A program made the position numbers and the translations under genes. From the NCBI GenBank assembly GCA_030019215.1, contig JASEEZ010000004.1, forward strand, positions 27,028-91,027: a stretch of DNA of 64,000 nt, in the 5' to 3' direction. Position 1 is the first letter of the stretch. Each line of letters begins with the position of its first letter. The notes under the pieces were generated by a model. It made no database searches and had not been told where the DNA came from. It saw only the letters and a program-made list of their open reading frames with translations. Of the stretch, positions 57,080 to 64,000 are shown piece after piece. The stretch is from Actinomycetota bacterium (GTDB lineage: Bacteria > Actinomycetota > Aquicultoria > Subteraquimicrobiales > UBA9087).

Positions 57080-57724
57080 GTGGCTGAGTTAGAATATGCC
57101 CCGATTCCGAGAAGGTTTTTCCATTTCGCTCATCTTATCTGCATCGTTGGTTTGACCATTTCCGGTCTTTATATCCGTTTTCCCTTCTATCAGGGTGGAA
57201 TGACCTTTATGAAGTGGGCTCACTACGTTTTGATGTACGTGGTGGGCGTCAATTTGATACTGCGGATAATCTATTGCTTCTTCACGGTGGACAAGAGCGC
57301 CTACAAGGACCTGGCCATTGGGTTGAAGGACATAAAGAACACCCCCGCCGTTCTAATGTATTACGGATATATAAAGGATGACTATCCTCACATTGCGAAG
57401 TACGCTTCCATGCAAAAAATGACGTATGATTTGTTCTGGGTTCTTCTGTTCATTCAAGGTTTCACGGGGTTTTCTCTGATGTGGAGGGAGCAACTGTTAA
57501 GCTGGTGTGCTGGTCCCTTTGGTGGGGTGGCCATTGCTGCCGCTTGGATGAGGGTTTTCCACTACATCGGGATGTGGATTTTCGTGATATTTACCACAAT
57601 CCATGCTCATCTCTCTATCCAGGAAGGTTATCCAATTATGAAGCACTGGATTTTCTGGGTCACCCCTCCCTGGCTTAAAGGAGAGTGGGAGGAAATGCTC
57701 AAAAAAGGGGAGGCCCATCACTGA
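57080..57724 (+). CDS. Ni,Fe-hydrogenase b-type cytochrome subunit-like protein
   Basis: RRFFHFAHLICIVGLTISGLYI, FHYIGMWIFVIFTTIHAHLSIQEGYP. Confidence 0.8.
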   Translation: MAELEYAPIPRRFFHFAHLICIVGLTISGLYIRFPFYQGGMTFMKWAHYVLMYVVGVNLILRIIYCFFTVDKSAYKDLAIGLKDIKNTPAVLMYYGYIKDDYPHIAKYASMQKMTYDLFWVLLFIQGFTGFSLMWREQLLSWCAGPFGGVAIAAAWMRVFHYIGMWIFVIFTTIHAHLSIQEGYPIMKHWIFWVTPPWLKGEWEEMLKKGEAHH

Positions 57725-57755
57725 TTCCCGTGGGGGTTTATCATAAACTTTGAGG

Positions 57756-57789
57756 GCGTCTGCCCCCGATTTTATCGGGGGCAGACGTC
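57756..57789 (+). terminator. Intrinsic-terminator-like hairpin
   Basis: GCGTCTGCCCCCGATTTTATCGGGGGCAGACGT followed by TTTTC. Confidence 0.7.
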
Positions 57790-57814
57790 TTTTCTCGAAG
57801 TAGAGGGTGTTGGA

Positions 57815-58285
57815 ATGACAGAGAAATCCGCCAGAAAAATAGTGGTTTTGGGAGCGGGAAACATCCTGCTGCGGGATGAGGGGATTGGAGTTCATGTGAT
57901 CCGAGAGATGGAAAAGATGGATCTCCCGCCGAATGTTGAACTTCTGGATGGCGGAACTTTGGGTATAGATATTCTCAATTTGATCGAGGGAGCGGACAAA
58001 CTTATCATCGTCGATGCCGTGAAGACCGAGGCCGAAACCGGAGCCATCTTTAGATTTCGACCTGAGGACATCAAAACCGTCTCAAAGGGATATAAGACTT
58101 CTTTGCATCAGATTGACCTCTTCGAGGCCCTGAAAATAGCCAAGTTGATGGATCAGTATCCGGAAAGCATCGTCATCGGAGTTCAACCGGGAAAGATAGA
58201 GTGGGGACTCGAACTCTTCCCAGAACTCAGAGAGAGAATCCCCGCAATCATCGATGTGGTGCTCGAGGAGATAGCCAAGGGCTAA
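57815..58285 (+). CDS. Hydrogenase maturation protease (HyaD/HybD family)
   Basis: VVLGAGNILLRDEGIGVHVI, LLDGGTLGIDIL, GVQPGKIEWGLELFPEL. Confidence 0.9.
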   Translation: MTEKSARKIVVLGAGNILLRDEGIGVHVIREMEKMDLPPNVELLDGGTLGIDILNLIEGADKLIIVDAVKTEAETGAIFRFRPEDIKTVSKGYKTSLHQIDLFEALKIAKLMDQYPESIVIGVQPGKIEWGLELFPELRERIPAIIDVVLEEIAKG

Positions 58286-58347
58286 ATCGCTTCTTCTGGC
58301 ACAAGAATGGGCCTTATTTGCTTTTAGGGATGGATTTATTTATATTC

Positions 58348-58513
58348 TAATACCGTTACAACTAATTTTTCCTGAGAAATCTAAGCTTTTGTTCAATCTA
58401 TTTATCAAAGAAGCGTTTGGCCCGTTAGAATTTTTAATGTAAATGCAGTTACTAACATCAAACAAAGTAAATTTAATTCTAACGGGCTGAAGCGGCAAGT
58501 TGTAACGGCACAA
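58348..58513. mobile_element. MITE-like element, copy 2
   Basis: TAATACCGTTACAACTA ... AAGTTGTAACGGCAC ends; internal GCCCGTTAGAATT/AATTCTAACGGGC inverted repeat. Confidence 0.55.
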
Positions 58514-58575
58514 GGGACGAACTCACCAGGGTGGCCTTCACTTGCTGATAAAATCGGTCTGTACTGGTTGGTGAT

Positions 58576-58950
58576 ATGATGCACGAATTGGCGGTGACTC
58601 AGGAAATACTCTCGATAGTCCTTGCCGAGGCCGAGTCCAATGGGGCAAAAAGGATAAATAAGGTCAGGGTGAAGGTGGGAGAGATGACGGCGGTAGTTGG
58701 CGACTGTGTTTGTTTTTACTTTGATATAATTAGTCGGGGCACCATCGCTGAAGGGGCTGAGGTGGAGATAGAAAACATCCCCATCGAGGCAAGGTGCTCG
58801 GCCTGTGGGAAGGTTTATCGAGCCAGTGAGCTCGATTTTCTTTGTCCCTTCTGCGGGGGCATTGGGAATTTGATCTCCGGCAAGGAGCTTTTGGTGGAAA
58901 GGATAGAGATAGATCAATTGGGAGAAGGCAGTGGAAGTAAAGATCCTTAG
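58576..58950 (+). CDS. hypA: Hydrogenase nickel-incorporation protein HypA
   Basis: MMHELAVTQEILSIV; zinc site CSACGKVY...CPFCGG. Confidence 0.92.
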   Translation: MMHELAVTQEILSIVLAEAESNGAKRINKVRVKVGEMTAVVGDCVCFYFDIISRGTIAEGAEVEIENIPIEARCSACGKVYRASELDFLCPFCGGIGNLISGKELLVERIEIDQLGEGSGSKDP

Positions 58951-59587
58951 GGACGTTCTGGCCACCAATGAGGCCATTGCCAAGGAAAATGAGCGGTTGT
59001 TTGGGGAGAAGAAGATCTTTGTCCTCAACCTCATGGCCTCCCCGGGAGCCGGGAAGACGAGCTTCATCCTTCGCACTATCGAAGGGCTGAGGGATGATTT
59101 TAAGATGGCGGTCGTCGAGGGCGACATCGTCTCGAAAGTTGATGCGGAGAGAATCCGAGAGCAAGGGGTCCCGGCTGTTCAGATAAACACGGGTGGTGCT
59201 TGTCATCTGGACGCGAATATGATCAAGAACTCCTTAGCTCTCTTGGATCTGGATGAAATTGATTTTCTGATCATCGAGAATGTGGGGAATTTGGTCTGTC
59301 CAGCCGAGTTCAACCTGGGGGAGACCCTAAGGGTGATGATCTTGAGTGTTCCCGAGGGGGACGACAAGCCGTTAAAATATCCGTTGATGTTTACGGAATC
59401 ACACGTTCTCATCGTGAATAAGATAGATCTCCTGAATCAGACCGATTTTGATCTGGAAAGGTTCAAGAATGTCGTCCGGCGCTTGAATTCAGATATGAAG
59501 GTTTTTGAGCTCTCTTGTAAAAGTGGTGAGGGAGTCGAGGATTGGATCGATTGGTTTAAAACCCGGCTGATCTCGTTTAGGACGTAG
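58931..59587 (+). CDS. hypB: Hydrogenase nickel-incorporation GTPase HypB
   Basis: NLMASPGAGKTSFILRTIE, NTGGACHLDANMI, IENVGNLVCPAEFNLGE. Confidence 0.93.
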   Translation: MEVKILRDVLATNEAIAKENERLFGEKKIFVLNLMASPGAGKTSFILRTIEGLRDDFKMAVVEGDIVSKVDAERIREQGVPAVQINTGGACHLDANMIKNSLALLDLDEIDFLIIENVGNLVCPAEFNLGETLRVMILSVPEGDDKPLKYPLMFTESHVLIVNKIDLLNQTDFDLERFKNVVRRLNSDMKVFELSCKSGEGVEDWIDWFKTRLISFRT

Positions 59588-59649
59588 AATGTCCTTTAGA
59601 TCGCCGAAGAACTGACGTTAAGAATCCCTGCTTGCAACGAGGTGGACGG

Positions 59650-61725
59650 ATGAGGGAACTGATCGTTTGCGAAAAAAATAATGCGGCCAAAAGGATAGCT
59701 CATATCCTTTCCGCCGGCAAAGCGCGGATGGAGAAGGTTTACAATCTCCCCGTCTATGTGTTTGGCAACGGAGAAGGAGAGACTCGTTGCCTTGGCCTGA
59801 AGGGTCACATCCTCAAGGTCGATTTTCCCATCCAGTATCAGGATTGGGAGAAAGTCGAGCCCGCGAAACTCATCGATGCGCCAATAGTAAAGGTTCCCAT
59901 CCATAAATCAGTCGTCAAAGTCCTTCAAAAGTTGGCCGAGGAGGCTGATTTCATCATTATAGGCACGGATTTTGATCGCGAAGGGGAGCTGATAGGGGTC
60001 GACGCCATTAATAAAATAAAAGAGGTCAATCCCGGTGTGAGGGTGAGAAGAGCGAGGTTCTCGGCCTTGACCGAACTCGAAATCAAAAGAGCTTTTTCCG
60101 GGCTCGAGGACGTGTACATGGATCTTGCTCAAGCGGGAGAGGCAAGGCAGGACATCGATCTCGTCTGGGGGGCAACCTTAACGAGGTTTTTGTCCCTGGC
60201 CTCCAGGCGCCTCTGGAAGCAGTTTCTCTCTGTGGGGCGAGTTCAAAGCCCCACTCTTTGCTTGATAGCTGAGCGTGAGAGGGAGAGGCAGGCTTTCATT
60301 CCAAAGCCGTATTGGCAAATTAAGGCCTTATTTGAGTGCGAGGGCGAAAAATTTTCGGCCAACCACAAAACCGATAAGTTTTGGGAAAAAGAGAAAGCTG
60401 AAGGGGTTCTCTCCAAACTACTCGACCCCGCCGTTGGCGGGGCAGGCGGGATCGGGCACATCTCTAAGGTTGACCGGACCCTCCGTCGTCTGGCTCCTCC
60501 TAGCCCTTTCAACACAACCGCCTTTTTGAGCGCTGCGGCCTCTCTGGGTATTTCTCCCTCTTCGGCCATGCGGATAGCTGAGGGTCTTTATATGGAGGGT
60601 TTGATAAGTTACCCCAGGGTTGATAACACTGTTTATCCTCCTTCTCTTGATATAAAGGGGATTTTGCGACTGCTCGCCCCGATGGACATCGGGGCCGGCG
60701 GAATAGGGGAGTTGGCCGGGGAACTTCTCGGTCTGGATAAGCTCGTGCCCACCAGAGGGGCCAAGGAGGCGACCGATCATCCACCCATTCACCCAACTGG
60801 CCTAGCGAGGAAGGCGGACTTGAGTCCGAGGAATTGGAAGGTTTACGAGCTGATTTGCCGAAGGTTCCTGGGGACACTTGCCCCCCAGGCCGTCATCGAA
60901 AATGTGAGGGTGGATGTGAACATCGGGGGTGAAATCTTTATCGCCAGGGGGACTTCTGTGATCGAGGAAGGTTGGTTCAGGTTTTATCCCTATGGTCGCA
61001 GGAGAGAGGAGAAAATACCCCATCTGCAGCAGGGTGATGAGGTGAAACTCGTCAAATCCACCTTGGAGGAAAAAGAGACTCAACCCCCTCTCCGCTACAC
61101 TCAAGGACGACTGATTTTGAAGATGGAGGAGCTGGAGCTTGGGACCAAAGCCACCAGACACGAGATCATCAAGAACCTTTATGACCGGAGATATGTACAT
61201 GGCGACCCGATCGTTCCCACGGAGATGGGACTCTCAGTGGCCGAGGCCTTGGGAAGATACGCTCGAGAGATTTCAACTCCTGAGATGACGGCCTCGCTGG
61301 AGAAGGATATGAATGCCATTGCCGAGGGAAGAGTCAGCAGGGAGGCGGTCGTTGGGCGCTCCAGGGATATGCTCGTCAGTGTGATGCTCGCTTTGGAGAA
61401 GAACAAGAAGGAAGTGGCCTCGGAAATAAGGGAGGGAATCAAGGGGGATAGAGTCGTGGGTAAATGTCCCCGCTGCGGTCAGGACTTGAGGATAATCAGG
61501 GCGAAGAAGACGAGGAAGAGATTCGTTGGCTGCACGGGTTACCCGGCTTGTAGTACCTCCTATCCTCTTCCTCAGTATGGAGAGGTGATCGCTTTGGGTG
61601 AGACCTGTGAGGCCTGCGGAGCTCCCAAGGTTAAGGTGCTGTCTCGCCCCAAAGGGGCCTGTGGCGGTAAACCCTGGATTCTCTGCATCGATCTGAGTTG
61701 TCCTACCAAGCAAAAGAAGGAATGA
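59650..61725 (+). CDS. topA: Type IA DNA topoisomerase (archaeal-like)
   Basis: IGTDFDREGELIGVDAI, SVGRVQSPTLCLIAERERE, GLISYPRVDNTVYP; C-terminal zinc fingers CPRCGQDLRI. Confidence 0.88.
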   Translation: MRELIVCEKNNAAKRIAHILSAGKARMEKVYNLPVYVFGNGEGETRCLGLKGHILKVDFPIQYQDWEKVEPAKLIDAPIVKVPIHKSVVKVLQKLAEEADFIIIGTDFDREGELIGVDAINKIKEVNPGVRVRRARFSALTELEIKRAFSGLEDVYMDLAQAGEARQDIDLVWGATLTRFLSLASRRLWKQFLSVGRVQSPTLCLIAERERERQAFIPKPYWQIKALFECEGEKFSANHKTDKFWEKEKAEGVLSKLLDPAVGGAGGIGHISKVDRTLRRLAPPSPFNTTAFLSAAASLGISPSSAMRIAEGLYMEGLISYPRVDNTVYPPSLDIKGILRLLAPMDIGAGGIGELAGELLGLDKLVPTRGAKEATDHPPIHPTGLARKADLSPRNWKVYELICRRFLGTLAPQAVIENVRVDVNIGGEIFIARGTSVIEEGWFRFYPYGRRREEKIPHLQQGDEVKLVKSTLEEKETQPPLRYTQGRLILKMEELELGTKATRHEIIKNLYDRRYVHGDPIVPTEMGLSVAEALGRYAREISTPEMTASLEKDMNAIAEGRVSREAVVGRSRDMLVSVMLALEKNKKEVASEIREGIKGDRVVGKCPRCGQDLRIIRAKKTRKRFVGCTGYPACSTSYPLPQYGEVIALGETCEACGAPKVKVLSRPKGACGGKPWILCIDLSCPTKQKKE

Positions 61726-61750
61726 GGCCCTATTTCCGCGAGGGTAAATT

Positions 61751-62422
61751 GTGAAAGGAAAAGAGTTTCTCGGACCGCTTCTGGGCAAGGAGAAGGTGAA
61801 GGGCTACGCCGAAGCCCTTCTCGGGCGGGGTAAGGTGGAGAAGGTCTATCGACCTCTCATCGAGAGGGCTTTGCTGGAGTTGTCCCGCGCGGGTTTCTGT
61901 GGCAAACCCCGGAGGATCTTGGATTTGGGCACCGGACCAGGCTTTCTGGCCGTTGAGCTAGCCAGAAGGTTTCCCCGGGCTCAGGTGGTGGGGGTCGATC
62001 TCTCCCCCGATATGCTTGATTATGCTCGATCTCAGATGGGATCAAAGAGCTTAACCAATCTCGACTTCGAGCTGGGGGATGCCCAGGGCATCCCATTTGA
62101 AGATGGCTTCTTCGATTTAGTGGTGTCCCATGGGATGATCAAATGCGTTCCCGATATATCCAGGGTTCTGGGTGAGGTTTATCGCGTCCTCGCCGGCGGC
62201 GGTCTCGCTCTTATACTGGATGTTAGAAAAGAGGCGCTCCGAGAGTTAGAAGAAGAAAGGGAAAAGCTTGATCCCGAAGAATTTTCCAGGAAGAAGCGGG
62301 CCATGGAGAAGAGCTTGACCACGGATGAGGTTAGATCGATCCTTGAATCCTTACCCTTTAAGGAAGTAGTAGAGCTGAGAAGGAGGGGTTATCACTTCGA
62401 GATAGCGATCCACAAACTGTAA
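61751..62422 (+). CDS. Class I SAM-dependent methyltransferase
   Basis: ILDLGTGPGFLAVELARRFP, VVGVDLSPDML. Confidence 0.85.
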   Translation: MKGKEFLGPLLGKEKVKGYAEALLGRGKVEKVYRPLIERALLELSRAGFCGKPRRILDLGTGPGFLAVELARRFPRAQVVGVDLSPDMLDYARSQMGSKSLTNLDFELGDAQGIPFEDGFFDLVVSHGMIKCVPDISRVLGEVYRVLAGGGLALILDVRKEALRELEEEREKLDPEEFSRKKRAMEKSLTTDEVRSILESLPFKEVVELRRRGYHFEIAIHKL

Positions 62423-62450
62423 ATTGGATCGCGGTTTAGCGGAGGCGAAG

Positions 62451-63380
62451 ATGGTCAAGATAAGTGTTATTGGAAGCGGGCGTGTTGGGGGGAGTTGCGC
62501 CCATCTCCTTGCTCAGAGGGAGCTCGCCGATGAGGTTTTGCTCTTGGATGTGGTGGAGGGATTGCCTCAGGGTACAGCCCTGGATATTATGCAGACGGCA
62601 CCCCTCGAGGATTTTAGGGCAAGAGTTTATGGAAGCAACGAATACGGCGATATTGAGGGGTCGGATCTCGTGGTGGTCACCGCCGGTTTGGCCAGGAAAC
62701 CCGGGATGTCTCGCCGGGATTTGTTGCAGAAGAATGCTCAAATAGTGCAGAGCGTAACGGGGAAGATTTCCAGGTATGCACCTCGTTCGAAAATACTCGT
62801 GGTCACCAATCCCTTGGACGTGATGACCTATCTCGCCTTCAAGACCAGTGGTTTTGAGAGGAATCATGTCTTTGGAATGGGGGGAGTCCTGGACTCCGCC
62901 AGGTTTGCCTATTTCATCGCCGAGAAGCTGGAAGTTTCTTTGGAGGAAATCTCGGCTCTCGTCATCGGCGCCCACGGAGATCGAATGCTTCCCCTTCCCA
63001 GATTCTCCAGGGTTTCCGGAGAGCCCATCACTGAGCTTTTACCCCCGGATGTCGTTGAGAACCTCGTGGAGCGAACCCGGGGTGCTGGGGCGGAAATTGT
63101 CTCTTACCTCAAGACCGGCAGTGCCTTTTATGCGCCCGCTGCTTCGGTGGTTCGAATGGTGGAGGCCATCTTTGGGGATGGGAAGGGCTCTCTCCCCGTC
63201 TGTGTTTATCTAGATGGGGAGTATGGGCTGAAGGATGTTTGTGTTGGTGTGCCCGTGAAGCTGAGCCCCGATGGCGTTGAGGAGATAATCGAACTCGATT
63301 TAACGCCGGACGAGATGAGTATCCTGCGGGATTCGGCAGCTGAGGTCAGGAAGAGCATCGAGAGCCTAGGCTTGGAATAA
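62451..63380 (+). CDS. mdh: Malate/lactate dehydrogenase family
   Basis: ISVIGSGRVGGSCAHLLA, VTNPLDVMTYLAFKTSGF, VIGAHGDRMLPL. Confidence 0.9.
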   Translation: MVKISVIGSGRVGGSCAHLLAQRELADEVLLLDVVEGLPQGTALDIMQTAPLEDFRARVYGSNEYGDIEGSDLVVVTAGLARKPGMSRRDLLQKNAQIVQSVTGKISRYAPRSKILVVTNPLDVMTYLAFKTSGFERNHVFGMGGVLDSARFAYFIAEKLEVSLEEISALVIGAHGDRMLPLPRFSRVSGEPITELLPPDVVENLVERTRGAGAEIVSYLKTGSAFYAPAASVVRMVEAIFGDGKGSLPVCVYLDGEYGLKDVCVGVPVKLSPDGVEEIIELDLTPDEMSILRDSAAEVRKSIESLGLE

Positions 63381-63430
63381 GGAAGCGGTGGCAGCAGAAA
63401 GCAGAAATTAGGAAACTCGGAATTAGGAAT
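63381..63430 (+). repeat. Short heptad array abutting the group II intron
   Basis: gcagcagaaagcagaaattaggaaactcggaattagga. Confidence 0.65.
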
Positions 63431-64000
63431 GTGTGCCCTGCAGCTAAGGGGACTAGCGGGTGAAAGTCCCGCCAAGCTCTTTGACTTAGGGAGGACTTGT
63501 AGCCGATAGACCAGGGTGTTTGCCGTGAGGCAAAATCTGAAGGGGTCAAGGCAAAATTCCAGCCCGAAGCGCAAGCGAACCAGAGGTGGCTCTAAGGGGA
63601 GGCGACCTGCCATTCCTACAGGGAAGCCAATAATACTAAGTTTTCCTCTTAGAGTGATTATGGTCGGGATGGAAGGAAAGTTCTCTTAGTGACCAGGGGA
63701 GGCCTTACACAGTCCCCCGATAACCATCGGGGGTAAGGATGGTATAACCCAAAGGGGAAAGCCTGAATGATGCTGTGTAAGGAGTCGGAGGGATGCATAG
63801 TAGCGAGGAAGTCTCTGTAATGGAGACGGAGCGAAGGCGTCCTGCTATACCGAAGTCTTTAAGACCCTGAATTGATGGTAGCCCGCAAGGTTCTTTGAAG
63901 GAAAGAAGCGAGGAAGGTCAGCTCAGGGGCAAAAGACTGGCAAGAAAGGAGGTAAATGGGTAAAAAGTTTAAGCACCACTCATTGATCGACAAGGTCTAC
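63431..64000 (+). mobile_element. Group II intron, 5' portion (truncated by window edge)
   Basis: GTGTG 5' end, domain I-like ctagcgggtgaaagtcccgc and gatagaccagggtgtttgccgtgaggc, RBS and ORF start near 3' edge. Confidence 0.85.
63956..64000 (+). CDS. ltrA: Group II intron reverse transcriptase/maturase, N-terminus only
   Basis: ATGGGTAAAAAGTTTAAGCACCACTCATTGATCGACAAGGTCTAC = MGKKFKHHSLIDKVY. Confidence 0.7.
   Translation, partial: MGKKFKHHSLIDKVY

Noticed and set aside
11225-63430. Heptad arrays as CRISPR arrays
   Set aside because: No constant direct repeat of 23-40 nt with unique spacers and no cas genes; the unit is 7 nt and degenerate.

Overview
By eye, this 64 kb window looks like a chromosomal segment of a subsurface-type, electron-transfer-rich bacterium. 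No phage, CRISPR array, rRNA or tRNA was recognised. Almost all genes are on +. Main blocks: (1) 0-10 kb accessory region with a HepT-like toxin, glycosyltransferase, an interrupted PHP metallohydrolase and an AbiEi/AbiEii-like pair behind a perfect palindromic operator; (2) 10-19 kb heptose/surface-polysaccharide genes (heptosyltransferase, gmhA, gmhB, split hldA/hldC, sugar-phosphate transferase, O-antigen-ligase/TPR protein); (3) 19-47 kb electron-transfer locus with ten multiheme c-type cytochromes, interleaved with three further O-antigen-ligase/TPR proteins, NHL-repeat proteins, a PQQ/WD40-like propeller protein and a Rex regulator; (4) 47-53 kb quinone-related genes (ubiE/menG, polyprenyl synthase, aminofutalosine-deaminase-like); (5) 55-60 kb archaemetzincin, tatA/tatC, hydrogenase cytochrome b, maturation protease, hypA/hypB without structural subunits; (6) archaeal-like topoisomerase I, malate dehydrogenase and the 5' part of a group II intron at the right edge. 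The most unusual signal is a repeat ecology: about 13 mosaic arrays of degenerate 7-nt (heptad) tandem repeats from many word families in a partly conserved order, mostly upstream of genes but once in frame inside a polyprenyl-synthase paralogue; a second family of CCCCGCC-NNN-GGCGGGG palindromes inside and between genes; a RAYT-type transposase with a non-autonomous relative; and MITE-like pairs. All functional names are from reading translated ORFs, with no database search.
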